Counted from the stretch's first letter, positions 25,837 to 34,471 are shown. The stretch is DNA of 36,079 bases from Natrialbaceae archaeon Tc-Br11_E2g14 (GCA_001564275.1 LKND01000024.1:1-36079), one strand, 5' to 3'. The notes: generated by a model not told the origin, from the sequence alone. Numbers and translations: made by a program.

Positions 25837-27540
25837 ATGACGGTCGTCGTCCTCGCGTTCGAGGGCATCGACGGCCCGATCCTCGAGCGGTTCGCCGACG
25901 ACGCGCCGACCATCGATAGCGTCCGCAGCCGGGCTATCACCGCTCCGCTCGAGGCTGCCGTCCCCCAGGCTCCCGTCGCATCCTGGACCTCCCTGTTCAC
26001 CGGCACCGATCCGAGTTACCACGGCATCGTCGACGAGCGCCTGTGGTCGGGATACCCCGGCGACGAGGAGCGGTCGGTGTCAGCCGTCGACGTCCGCCGG
26101 CCCACCCTCTGGGATTACCTCTCCGCTGATGGCGGGCGCACCGTCGCCTGTGGACTCCCGATGACCGACCCACCCGGACCGCTCGAGGGTGCCCTGGTCC
26201 CGGGCCGGGCCACGGCCGAGCGGAGCCAGGGACGCCACGACGCGGGGACATCCCAGCCGGCGGAACAGCCCAGCGTCGATCGGGACCACCCGACTGGACG
26301 GCTCCCCGTTGGCGACCCGTGGACGCTGCCGGCGCTCGACGAGCAGGCCGACGTGCCGGAACTCCTCGAGCGTCGACGACGCGTCGCCGTCGACCTGCTC
26401 ACCGAGGAGGACTGGGACCTGGCGCTCGTCCACGTCCCCGTGACCACGCCACGGCTCCTCGAGAAGGCCAACGCCCACCGAAGCGAGGCGACGTTCGAAC
26501 GGACCATGCGCCCCACGATTGCGGCCGCCGACGGGCTCGTCGCGGCCGTGCTCGAGGCCATCCCGCCTGGAGCGACGGTCGTCGGGTGTTCGCCGCGGGG
26601 ATGCCGACCCGAGACAGGCTATCGGCTCCACCTGAACGATCTGCTGACCGAGGCGGGATTGCTCGCCCCACGAGAGAACCACCAGTCGACCACCCCTGGC
26701 GAGGCGTTCGACCGACCTCGGACACCCGCAGACCCCGACGACGCGCCAGGCTCTGGAGCGCACTCGATCACGCCCCTCTCGAGTCGGGCCCAATCGGTCG
26801 GCGCGATCGTCTGGGGCGGTCTGAGGCGACTCGTCGCTGCCGTTTCGGGATGGCTCGAGTGTCACTCGAGACCGCGGCCCGATGGCGCCGACGCGGGTCG
26901 AGCGGGCGTCGGCCAGTACGATCTCCCGAACGCGGTCGCGTTCTGTGCGAGCCCTACCGACGGCGGGCTCTGGCTCAACCGCGCGGGCCGCGAGCCCGCC
27001 GGGCGCGTCGTCAACTCTCAGGTGGCGTCGCTGAGCGCGGCGATCGTCGAGCGCCTTCGCGAAATCACCGACCCCGAGGGCGACCCCGTTTTCGAGTTCG
27101 TCTGCAAGCGACGCCACCTTTATGACGGCCCCTTCGATCGGTTCCTGCCGGACGTCATCTATTCGACGGCTGGCACTGCGACAGCCATCTCGTCTGGCCC
27201 GTGTCCGTCTCGAGGCCCACCGTTCACTCGAGTGACAGGGGTCAGATCGAGCCCCATCGGGACGCTCTTTGCCGCTGGGCCGGCCATCGACACCGACGCG
27301 GGCACGCCAGACCGACCCGTCACCGTCGCCGACGTTGGGCCACTCGTGATGGCGGCACTGGGTCGGCCGGTACCGGCGCTGATGACGGGTCGCGATCCCA
27401 CAGCCCAGCTCCGCGTGCCGGTCACCCGTCGAACGTACCAGGGGGTCGCCCACGGGACGACCGTCGACGATCCGAGCTACGACGACGGCGACCTCGAGGC
27501 GCATCTCGAGGGGTTCGAGTACCGCCACGGGAATAGCTGA
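25837..27540 (+). CDS. alkaline-phosphatase-superfamily protein, probably catalytically dead
   Basis: 567 residues with the fold of type I phosphodiesterases, and clear similarity of layout to the intact gene at 32110-33699. The expected catalytic features are altered. The first metal Asp is Glu9 (AFEGID instead of GLDG). The Thr nucleophile position before Pro is Ala or shifted (PQAPVASWTSLFTG). The DxxxH ligand pair is replaced by TTPRLLEK. The SDHGFG ligands read CSPRGC. The late His ligand is missing in VTGVRSSPIGTLFAAGP. A 60-residue hydrophilic insert lies at about 285-345. The frame is intact, so it is a maintained protein. A structural or regulatory role in surface glycan assembly is inferred from the neighbours. 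Confidence 0.75.
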   Translation: MTVVVLAFEGIDGPILERFADDAPTIDSVRSRAITAPLEAAVPQAPVASWTSLFTGTDPSYHGIVDERLWSGYPGDEERSVSAVDVRRPTLWDYLSADGGRTVACGLPMTDPPGPLEGALVPGRATAERSQGRHDAGTSQPAEQPSVDRDHPTGRLPVGDPWTLPALDEQADVPELLERRRRVAVDLLTEEDWDLALVHVPVTTPRLLEKANAHRSEATFERTMRPTIAAADGLVAAVLEAIPPGATVVGCSPRGCRPETGYRLHLNDLLTEAGLLAPRENHQSTTPGEAFDRPRTPADPDDAPGSGAHSITPLSSRAQSVGAIVWGGLRRLVAAVSGWLECHSRPRPDGADAGRAGVGQYDLPNAVAFCASPTDGGLWLNRAGREPAGRVVNSQVASLSAAIVERLREITDPEGDPVFEFVCKRRHLYDGPFDRFLPDVIYSTAGTATAISSGPCPSRGPPFTRVTGVRSSPIGTLFAAGPAIDTDAGTPDRPVTVADVGPLVMAALGRPVPALMTGRDPTAQLRVPVTRRTYQGVAHGTTVDDPSYDDGDLEAHLEGFEYRHGNS

Positions 27541-27993
27541 GGGGAGCGATAGCCCTCAGTTGAAAAACACCACTACTGGTAGGGTGGCGGGCTCGTGTCA
27601 ATTGCAGAGCACCCGCTCAGAGCGGGTCACATCAGGCAGCACAGTAATCGACTACGACCGAGCCGCGGGATCTTTCGAGAAGAACGATACCACCGATGCG
27701 GCTTTCGACCTACTCGACGCCATCGCGGGCCAAGAGTGAAACCGACCCCTCCCTCCCTCAGGTGCGTGGAAACCATTTCACTGTATTGACTAATGGGTTG
27801 AGTCTGTTGGTCTCATCGTATGGCCTTACTATCACAGTTTCTATACTTTGGTACCAACGTGTCGCAGATGGTGGATCCCGTGGAGGACCCACAACGGATT
27901 TGGGGACAACGGCCTCATGAAGCGAGGTACAGACCGATCGGCGGAGAATGGGAGCAAGTTACACTGACATGGGGAACCTTCGGAACTCGGCGC
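27541..27993. other. intergenic region with hairpin and an unassigned short frame
   Basis: A perfect hairpin ACCCGCT/AGCGGGT with loop CAG (27611-27627) lies 70 bases after the preceding stop and could be a terminator. A plus-strand frame ending at about 27739 codes for an acidic C-terminus-like stretch (FEKNDTTDAAFDLLDAIAG) without a convincing start, perhaps the remnant of a lost gene. From 27740 to 27850 the DNA is AT-richer and without coding signal. Confidence 0.35.
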
Positions 27994-28734
27994 TCAGGTG
28001 GCCGAGAAGGCCTCGAGCGCCCCGTCATCGACACCCTGCCGCGAGAGCAACGTCAGCCGGTCACCGGCGCTGATCACCGTCTCGCCACGGGGCGTGATCA
28101 CCGAGTCGTCGCGTTCGATGGCGATCACGAGCACGTCGTCGTCGATGACGGCCTCCCGGCCCGCCAGCTCGAGGGTGAGACCTGCGACCGGTGCATCCGG
28201 ACTCACGGTCACCTCGACGACTTCCGCCCCGCCAGTCAGGCTGACGTAGTCGGCGATCGGCTTCGGGCGCTCGTCGTCGGGGCCAAACGGCTGGTAGCCC
28301 TGGAAGGTTTCCGACTGCAACAGCGCCTCGTCCTCGATCTCGATCCCCAGCGTGGCGATCTCCCGGGAGATCCGTCGCAGGTCGGCCGTGTCGTCACCGA
28401 TCGCAAGCACGTGGAGGTTTCGGCGGCCGGCCATCAGTTCCCGTACATTGGTGACCCCGGGAATCAATCGGACCTGGTGGGCCAGTTGCTCGCGTTCCTC
28501 GACCGGCGCGTTACAGAGATAGAGGTTCCTGAGGCGACCGTCCGCCCGCTCGAGATCCACGTTCGCGTGGTAGCCCTCGATCACGCCCGCGTCCTCGAGG
28601 TGACCGATGCGGTTGCGGATCGTCGCTGCCGAGACGCCCACTTCCTCGGCAATCATCGGTGCCGAGACCGAGCGTGCGTCCTGCATCAGTGCGTGGATGA
28701 TGCGCTTGTTCACCTCGTCGAGGCGGACACTCAT
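27994..28734 (-). CDS. Lrp/AsnC-type regulator with RCK_C (TrkA-C) domain, 246 aa
   Basis: The N-terminus is an AsnC-type winged helix (VNKRIIHALMQDARS, then AATIRNRIGHLEDAGVIEGY), followed by an Lrp-like ligand domain (about 65-140). The C-terminal 80 residues are a RCK_C domain (VVEVTVSPDAPVAGLTLEL, then ISAGDRLTLLSRQ). The fusion of a transcription regulator with a potassium-channel-type ligand domain is known in haloarchaea, and the ligand is probably an ion or nucleotide. The ATG at 28734 is preferred to the TTG three codons earlier. It converges with the glycan genes. Confidence 0.85.
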   Translation of the reverse strand: MSVRLDEVNKRIIHALMQDARSVSAPMIAEEVGVSAATIRNRIGHLEDAGVIEGYHANVDLERADGRLRNLYLCNAPVEEREQLAHQVRLIPGVTNVRELMAGRRNLHVLAIGDDTADLRRISREIATLGIEIEDEALLQSETFQGYQPFGPDDERPKPIADYVSLTGGAEVVEVTVSPDAPVAGLTLELAGREAVIDDDVLVIAIERDDSVITPRGETVISAGDRLTLLSRQGVDDGALEAFSAT

Positions 28735-29071
28735 GAGAACCAATGAATTGCCTCAGTACAAGATCGTTTTGCTCGCGTGGGCACGCCCGGGCCTGCCATC
28801 GAGCGTGTGTCGAGTCGACTCCCCCACAGCCGCTCCATCGTGTCTCACCGGCTTCCCCGCGGACGGGTATTCCATAGTGACAAGTGAAACGATTTACACA
28901 GCCTCACAGCGAGGCGGCTCAGAACCGGGCTATCACCGGTTCTGCGCCATGGTATCGTGAGGGTGTGTGCAATGACGTTCAGTGGCTACTATAGGTTCCG
29001 TGCGGGTTAGACTCGAGATGGGGGTGGGGCGCACCGGGGCACGAACACGAGGAGCCGGCTCGTCAGCCCCC
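28735..29071. other. intergenic region with a strong inverted repeat
   Basis: Perfect arms AGAACCGG (28921-28928) and CCGGTTCT (28936-28943) with a seven-base spacer lie between the small zinc ribbon gene and the Lrp/RCK gene, both on the minus strand. It could be a terminator of the former or an operator of the latter. No gene is seen. Confidence 0.45.
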
Positions 29072-29278
29072 TCAGTCGATCGGATAGGAGACGATCTCCC
29101 CACGGTCGCAACTCGGGCAAGCGGTGGTGTCCGCGTCGACCGTCAATCCACAGTTGCGACACTCGTAGACGACCGCCCCCTCGAGTGCGGACCCATCCGG
29201 CGTCTCTCCCTGATGTTCAGGTCGCGAGCCGCGATGGCGACCCGGGAACAGGCCACTGAAGAGATCGGCGAGGGACAT
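29072..29278 (-). CDS. small zinc-ribbon protein, 68 aa
   Basis: The N-terminal half is short and basic-polar (MSLADLFSGLFPGRHRG). The C-terminal half has CRNCGLTVDADTTACPSC, a two-CxxC zinc ribbon, then GEIVSYPID. The ATG at 29278 is preceded on the minus strand by a TATA-like gcttata about 30 bases away. Similar short zinc ribbons are common in haloarchaea. No function is known. Confidence 0.7.
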   Translation of the reverse strand: MSLADLFSGLFPGRHRGSRPEHQGETPDGSALEGAVVYECRNCGLTVDADTTACPSCDRGEIVSYPID

Positions 29279-29477
29279 TCTAGGAACCGCTTCAAGTCAC
29301 GATGGTATAAGCGTTCTGCGAGTAATGTGCAGTTTATATAAGTACCGAATTTTTGATTCCGAAATCGTGGCTCGAGAAGGGGTCGACGACCACCGGTTGC
29401 AGGCACGATTGTCCCGGTGCGCCGCTCGATTCAAAATCGGGGTCACTCGCCCCCGTCACCCGCGGAAGGGGAGGCGT

Positions 29478-29487
29478 AACTATACGC
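29478..29487 (+). promoter_or_regulatory. TATA box of the glycosyltransferase gene
   Basis: The word aactatacgc is centred about 29 bases before the ATG at 29511, predicting a leaderless transcript and supporting that start over the longer open frame from 29325. Confidence 0.5.
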
Positions 29488-29510
29488 CCGCCCGGTCCGC
29501 CTCCACCTGC

Positions 29511-30506
29511 ATGGACGTCCTGACGCTCACGAACGCTCCCGACGCGCCGTTCCTGAATCAACAGCGCACAGCCCTCGAGCGCCGGGGCGTTCGCTTCGAG
29601 GTCTGTGCCGTCGCCGGCGACGTCTCGGGACCCGACGGCCGTGGCCCACTCGAGTACCTTCAGTTCGTTCGAACCGTCCGACGGGCGCTCGCAACTGGCC
29701 CCAGTACCCCGGGGTCGGGTGATGAGTTCGACCTCGTCCACGCCCACTACGGGCTGACCGCTCCGATGGCGCTGGCCCAGCGCCAGGTCCCCGTCGTCTG
29801 CTCACTGTGGGGTTCGGACGTCCATGGGCCGGTCAAGCCCGTGAGCAAGCTCTGTGCACCGCTGTGTGAGGCGGTGATCGTCATGTCCGAGCGAATGGCC
29901 GCCGATCTCGGGACCGACTGCCAGGTCATCCCCGACGGCGTCGACCTCGAGACCTTCCGACCCGAATGCCAGACGGAGGCTCGCGAGCGGATCGGCTGGC
30001 CCGCCGACGAATACACCGTCTTCTTTCCATACGCGCCGGATCGCGGGGTGAAGAACCACCCTCGAGCGAAACGCATCGTCGACACTGTCGACGGTACCCT
30101 CGACCGACCCGTCTCCCTCAGGACGGTCTCGGGCGTCCCCCACGAGCGCATTGCGGACTACATGAACGCCGCTGACGTCCTGTTGATGACCTCACACAGC
30201 GAGGGGTCGCCCAACGCGGTCAAGGAGGCCCTCGCCTGCAACTGTCCCGTGGTCGCCGTCGACGTGGGTGACGTCCGCGAACGGCTGGCCGGCGTCACGC
30301 CCTCCCGGGTGGCAACGACCGACGGCGAACTGGTCGACGCCCTCGCCAGCGTGCTCGAGGCCGGCGAGCGCTCGAACGGCCGCGACCACGTCACCGAGGT
30401 GAGCCTCGAGCGCACCACCGACGCCATCCTCGAGGTGTACCGGTCAGTGACGGGCCGGACGGGCACTCCCAGTGAGGGTGTGGCGCAGGTCGAGTCACCT
30501 CGCTGA
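29511..30506 (+). CDS. family 4 glycosyltransferase (GT-B fold), 331 aa
   Basis: Retaining glycosyltransferase of the GT4 type. The N-terminal domain has LVHAHYGLTAP and SLWGSDVHGP. The linker motif is VIPDGVDLETFRP (139-151). The C-terminal nucleotide-sugar site has SEGSPNAVKEALACNCPVVA with the Glu231...Glu239 EX7E pair. It probably adds one sugar to a lipid-linked surface glycan using a nucleotide sugar from this locus; donor and acceptor are not readable. The upstream frame to 29325 is Arg-rich and excluded. Confidence 0.88.
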   Translation: MDVLTLTNAPDAPFLNQQRTALERRGVRFEVCAVAGDVSGPDGRGPLEYLQFVRTVRRALATGPSTPGSGDEFDLVHAHYGLTAPMALAQRQVPVVCSLWGSDVHGPVKPVSKLCAPLCEAVIVMSERMAADLGTDCQVIPDGVDLETFRPECQTEARERIGWPADEYTVFFPYAPDRGVKNHPRAKRIVDTVDGTLDRPVSLRTVSGVPHERIADYMNAADVLLMTSHSEGSPNAVKEALACNCPVVAVDVGDVRERLAGVTPSRVATTDGELVDALASVLEAGERSNGRDHVTEVSLERTTDAILEVYRSVTGRTGTPSEGVAQVESPR

Positions 30507-30862
30507 TGAGTGCGACCGGTTTCCGGGAAGCCCACAGGAGAGAGCCATCGACGACGGTCGGTCAGTTTAAACTTTGGATTTTGTAGTGTTTACTATAGGA
30601 GTTATAGTATTGACCGAGTGACGAGTAATTACACTCGCTCGAGCGAGCTACGAGGGTCACATCGGCCAGTACAACCTGTGTGGTGACACAGCGGGTGGCG
30701 ACAGCAGGTTCTTAGGATCACGCACCGCCGACCGTTCAGCCCGCGTCGACGATCACCGGGACAGCCGTCCAGCGATCCGTCTCGTGGGGTCGTCGTCCTC
30801 ACGTCTTACCGAGTATCTGCCACAGGGTCGGCGCTCGCAGCACACGTTTCCAACACTGTCTC
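30507..30862. other. convergent intergenic region
   Basis: It contains an AT-rich block (30565-30635), followed by the 14-bp palindrome CTCGCTCGAGCGAG (30634-30647). The right part (30799-30862) is covered by the 23-codon ORF described separately. No other gene is visible. Confidence 0.45.
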
Positions 30863-30870
30863 TCAGTCAT
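30799..30870 (-). CDS. possible 23-codon ORF overlapping the deacetylase stop
   Basis: An ATG at 30870 overlaps the deacetylase stop region, and the frame runs 23 codons (MTERQCWKRVLRAPTLWQIL onward) to TGA. The start-stop overlap is like that of real coupled genes, but the peptide is basic and Trp-rich and too short to judge. It may instead be the beginning of a lost downstream gene. Confidence 0.2.
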   Translation of the reverse strand: MTERQCWKRVLRAPTLWQILGKT

Positions 30871-31822
30871 CCGCCGCCACATCGGCCTCCGAACCACTCC
30901 CAGTGGGCGCCGCGGTAGGGATGGCGTCACCTGCCTCGAGCACCCGGTCGGCCACGTCCGCCATCGTCTCGACGATCAATCCGTCCGCGCGTCGCCGGTC
31001 GACGTGAGCGAGGATCGCTCGCATCCGGTCGTCGTCGCGGGGATGAGTCAGGTTGTTCGGATGCACCCAGAGATGACAGACGCCGTCTCCGGCGGTGGCC
31101 TGGTCGATCGCCCGACGGGCCGTCTGAACCATGGGATCCCGGAAAACGGGCTCTGCGACCGACCGGAGCCGACCCTCGAACCCGAACAGGAACAGCGAGG
31201 CGGGGACGTTCACCAGCCCATGTCGATCCACGTGGGGCTCGACCAGGAGTGATTTTCCACCCAGCCCGGTCTCGAGAATCGCCCGAATCCCCTCCGGTGT
31301 CGGGGTTCGGCCGCGGTAAGCGGTGAATCCCGACTTCGCGAGTGCCTCACGATGACCCACGTCGTTGCGGGGGTAGACGAACGACGTCGGCTCGAGACCC
31401 CAGTCGGCGGCCACCTCGCGGGCACGCCGGGTCTCGGCGTCGGCCAGTCGACGCGAGGTCCAGTCGGCCCCGAAGAGCACGTGAGAGAACGAGTGACTCG
31501 CGAACTCGTGGTCCACCGGCGATGCGAGGAGTTCACCTACGAGCTCGCGGCCAAATCGAAGGTCGGGTCGGTCGGCCCACGCCGTTCGCTCGCGTTCGAA
31601 CCACGTGGGCGGTGCGGGGTGATCGTGGTGGCGGCCGTCACAGTCCTCGAGCATGAGATGGCCGACGACGGCCCACGTTGCGGGGACGTCGTAGCGGTCG
31701 AACAGCGACAGCAGGCTTCGCCAGCCGCGTCGTCCCGCCTCGACGCGGTGACGTGGGGGCGACTCGAGGTCGTGGAACCCCCACCCGAGTTCGGCGTCGA
31801 CGGAGACGACGACGCTACCCAC
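30863..31822 (-). CDS. polysaccharide deacetylase (NodB/CE4-like)
   Basis: 319 residues. A metal-dependent deacetylase fold is indicated by SVDAELGWG (Asp9) near the N-terminus and by HEFASHSFSH with His110 and His114 as the HxxxH pair. LWVHPNNL near residue 257 gives the late His. The start is a GTG at 31822 with a strong GGAGGGG four to five bases before it, which decides the start. The likely role is removal of acyl groups from a surface or extracellular glycan, given the glycosyltransferase and uronic-acid pathway nearby. No signal peptide is visible, so it probably acts on a cytoplasmic lipid-linked sugar. Confidence 0.85.
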   Translation of the reverse strand: MGSVVVSVDAELGWGFHDLESPPRHRVEAGRRGWRSLLSLFDRYDVPATWAVVGHLMLEDCDGRHHDHPAPPTWFERERTAWADRPDLRFGRELVGELLASPVDHEFASHSFSHVLFGADWTSRRLADAETRRAREVAADWGLEPTSFVYPRNDVGHREALAKSGFTAYRGRTPTPEGIRAILETGLGGKSLLVEPHVDRHGLVNVPASLFLFGFEGRLRSVAEPVFRDPMVQTARRAIDQATAGDGVCHLWVHPNNLTHPRDDDRMRAILAHVDRRRADGLIVETMADVADRVLEAGDAIPTAAPTGSGSEADVAADD

Positions 31823-32109
31823 GTCGCCCCTCCCGGCTCTCGGACCCCGTCTGATCGCGATGCATGCCTCGAGATGCTGGGCAGAATGGGATTGTTATGG
31901 AGTGCTTGCGATGGCCCAGGGGCGACCAGCCGGGAGGGCCGCCCGATGATCTTGGACCCGCATGGAACCTCGCGTTCGGGCCGCTCGCGCCCCCGTAGAG
32001 CAGACTGTGTCCCGTTCGTGAGCGTTTCTCGATCTGCAGCCGTTGGTTAACAAAGAGTACCTCCCACCATGTGGGCGACAGCAGGCGTCCACGCGCCTCG
32101 ATCATCATC

Positions 32110-33699
32110 ATGAGCGGATCTACTGCAGCCACGGCGGAGCGAGCGTTCGTCCTGGGACTCGACGGCGTCCCGTGGAATCTCATCGATCGGTGGAGTGGCG
32201 ACGGGACGCTCCCCAATTTCGCCACCCTCCGAGAGGCGGGGGCGATGGGGCCCCTCGACAGTACCCGCCCACCGACGACCCCACTGGCCTGGCCGTCGAT
32301 CGCCACCGGCGTCTGGCCCGACAAGCACGGCATCTACGGGTTTCAGAAGCTCTCCAAATCGTACTCCCATCGGATGTACACCAGCCAGGACCTCCGCCAA
32401 CCGCCGCTGTGGGACCAACTCGGCCCCTCGCTGGTCGGCAACGTGCCACTCACCTATCCGCCGTCGGAAATCGACGGCGAAATCGTCACCGGGATGATGA
32501 CGCCGTCGACGGACGCCGACTTCACGTTTCCCCCCGACCTCGAGGACGAACTCCAGGGACGGATTCCCGACTATCAGATCAGTCTCGACTACCCCAAGTA
32601 CGCTGGCCGGCTCGATGACTTCGAAACCGCCGTTGGCGACATTCTCGCCAAACGGCGTTCGCTCATGCGTCTGTTCATGGAACGGACCGAGTGGGAGCTG
32701 TTCTTTTTCGTCTACACCGCGCCCGACCGCTTCCAGCACCTCATCTGGGACGAATCGCGGATTCTCGAGCACTATCGCGACCTCGACGAGATTCTGGGCG
32801 AGGTCATGACCTATACCGACGAGCACGACGCCGACCTCTACGTCGTCTCGGACCACGGCTTCGGCCCGATCGAGCGCCTTGCCTACCCCAACCACTTCCT
32901 CGAGGAGGCGGGTTATCTCGTCCAGGAGGACGACGACGGCACTCGCGGCGCGCTTGCGAGCCTGGGTATCTCCAGAGAGCGAGTCACCTCGGCACTCAGC
33001 CGGGTGGGCATCTCCGAGGAGTTGCTGGTCTCTGCGTTGCCGCGCCAGCTCGTCGACTCCGTCGCCGAGCAGATCCCTGGCCAGCACGCCCTCTACGACG
33101 TCGACTACGAGCGGACCCAGGCGTTCGTCCACGATGCTGGCAACTGCTACATCAACGACACCGATCGCTTCGAGGACGGCATCGTCCCGCCCCACGAGCG
33201 TGAGCCGTTGAACGCCGAACTCACCGAGTTGTTCGAGGCGATCACCGACGAGGACGGGCGGCAGGTCTTTACCGTCTACGATGGGGACGACCTGTTTCCG
33301 ACGGACGATGGCTCGCCGGACCTGATCGTCAACGGGGTCGGCACCTACGAGGGTCGAAACGCGATCACGGGCGAACCGTACGGCGATCCGAGTCCCACGA
33401 ACGCGAGCCACCGCCCCGAGGGCATCGTCTGTGCGTACGGCCCCTCCATCGAGGCGGGGGCGACACTCCGCGGAGCCCGCGTCGTCGACGTCGCGCCCAC
33501 GTTGCTCCACGGCATCGGGAAGCCAGTTCCCTCGAACGCCGACGGCCGCGTTCTCTTCGACGCGTTCCGGCCCGACGCAGAGCCGACCGGAACCAAGGTC
33601 AGGCGGCGTGACGTCACGGCGGACCGCGACAGCGATCCGCTCGAGGAGGATTTCTCCGGCGTCGAGGATCGGTTGAAAGGGCTCGGCTACATGGAGTGA
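32110..33699 (+). CDS. alkaline-phosphatase-superfamily phosphodiesterase, 529 aa
   Basis: An intact member of the type I phosphodiesterase/nucleotide pyrophosphatase group of haloarchaeal glycan loci. Metal and catalytic residues can be read: Asp18 in LGLDGVPW, Thr57 as nucleophile in PPTTPLAWPS, Asp206 and His210 in PDRFQH, Asp248 and His249 in VSDHGFGP, and a late His in NASHRPEGI. The start at 32110 follows a tandem of ATC triplets; the upstream frame is not conserved-looking. A TATA-like ttaaca lies near 32050. It is the active counterpart of the degenerate protein at 25837-27540. The substrate is unknown, possibly a lipid- or nucleotide-linked sugar phosphate. Confidence 0.88.
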   Translation: MSGSTAATAERAFVLGLDGVPWNLIDRWSGDGTLPNFATLREAGAMGPLDSTRPPTTPLAWPSIATGVWPDKHGIYGFQKLSKSYSHRMYTSQDLRQPPLWDQLGPSLVGNVPLTYPPSEIDGEIVTGMMTPSTDADFTFPPDLEDELQGRIPDYQISLDYPKYAGRLDDFETAVGDILAKRRSLMRLFMERTEWELFFFVYTAPDRFQHLIWDESRILEHYRDLDEILGEVMTYTDEHDADLYVVSDHGFGPIERLAYPNHFLEEAGYLVQEDDDGTRGALASLGISRERVTSALSRVGISEELLVSALPRQLVDSVAEQIPGQHALYDVDYERTQAFVHDAGNCYINDTDRFEDGIVPPHEREPLNAELTELFEAITDEDGRQVFTVYDGDDLFPTDDGSPDLIVNGVGTYEGRNAITGEPYGDPSPTNASHRPEGIVCAYGPSIEAGATLRGARVVDVAPTLLHGIGKPVPSNADGRVLFDAFRPDAEPTGTKVRRRDVTADRDSDPLEEDFSGVEDRLKGLGYME

Positions 33700-33800
33700 G
33701 CGGGACGTCGCGCCCCCTCGAGCGACGAGCCACCATCCACCAGACTCGAGGCCCCGGATAACACGTCCGTTACCCGGTGACACCAATGTTCGCGAGCCGA

Positions 33801-33808
33801 TATATAGG
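33801..33808 (+). promoter_or_regulatory. TATA box of the doxX transcript
   Basis: tatatagg, with the purine-rich gccga before it, is centred about 29 bases before the ATG at 33833. The spacing marks that ATG, not doxX itself, as the leaderless first codon. Confidence 0.6.
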
Positions 33809-33832
33809 TTCGAATGCGTACCTGGTAACGTA

Positions 33833-33922
33833 ATGCAATCAATTGCTGTCGACGCGACGGATCGCCGCTCCATCACCGACGAACACCAGCCATCAGCAGG
33901 GAACCTCGAGGTGGTCGCCTGA
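33833..33922 (+). CDS. 29-codon ORF translationally coupled to doxX
   Basis: The ORF starts at an ATG about 29 bases from a clear TATA box and codes for 29 residues (MQSIAVDATDRRSITDEHQP onward), acidic like other haloarchaeal proteins. Its TGA overlaps the doxX ATG as TGATG. Since the transcript should be leaderless, ribosomes must pass through this ORF to reach doxX. It could be a leader or a functional microprotein. Confidence 0.5.
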   Translation: MQSIAVDATDRRSITDEHQPSAGNLEVVA

Positions 33923-34341
33923 TGTTCGAGGCAACCGGCGCGGACGTCGCTTTCCTCCTCTCGCGAGTGCTCTTCGGGGGCGTCCTCGCGTTCATGGGAC
34001 TGAACCACTTCCTGGATCTCGAGGGGATGGCCGGCTACGCCGAGTACAAAGGTCTCCCGGCACCCAGGCTCTCGGTGCTCGCGAGCGGCGGCTTGCTTGT
34101 CTTCGGCGGACTCTCTATCGTCGCCGGTATCCTGCCGGCGATTGGAGCCGGCGCACTCGCACTGTTCTTGCTCGTCTCCGCGGTGACGATGCACGACTTC
34201 TGGGCCCAGGAGGGCGAGGACGCCCAGAACGAGATGACCAGTTTCCTCAAGAACGTTTACGGCGCGGGCGCGGCACTGGCCTTTCTCGCCGTCAGCGACC
34301 CCACCTGGCCGTACGCGCTGAACGTCGGCCTTGGTCTGTAA
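33922..34341 (+). CDS. DoxX-family membrane protein, 139 aa
   Basis: Four hydrophobic helices can be read: about 8-26 (LLSRVLFGGVLAFMGLNHF), 48-68, 70-90 and 112-130. The N-terminal motif and the HDFWAQ stretch between helices match DoxX-type proteins. Members are linked to thiol or quinone redox in membranes; the activity here is unknown. No own ribosome-binding site is obvious, which agrees with coupling to the preceding small ORF. Confidence 0.8.
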   Translation: MFEATGADVAFLLSRVLFGGVLAFMGLNHFLDLEGMAGYAEYKGLPAPRLSVLASGGLLVFGGLSIVAGILPAIGAGALALFLLVSAVTMHDFWAQEGEDAQNEMTSFLKNVYGAGAALAFLAVSDPTWPYALNVGLGL

Positions 34342-34471
34342 TCGGAAGCCCACTCGAAGGTCCCTCGAACCCAACCCCCTCGGGTCGCTGACGTACGTCA
34401 CGAAATCGCACGCCGCCTCGAGAGTCGTAACGTATTTGGTACCGACCGAACTATGCTTCGATGCATAGCGT

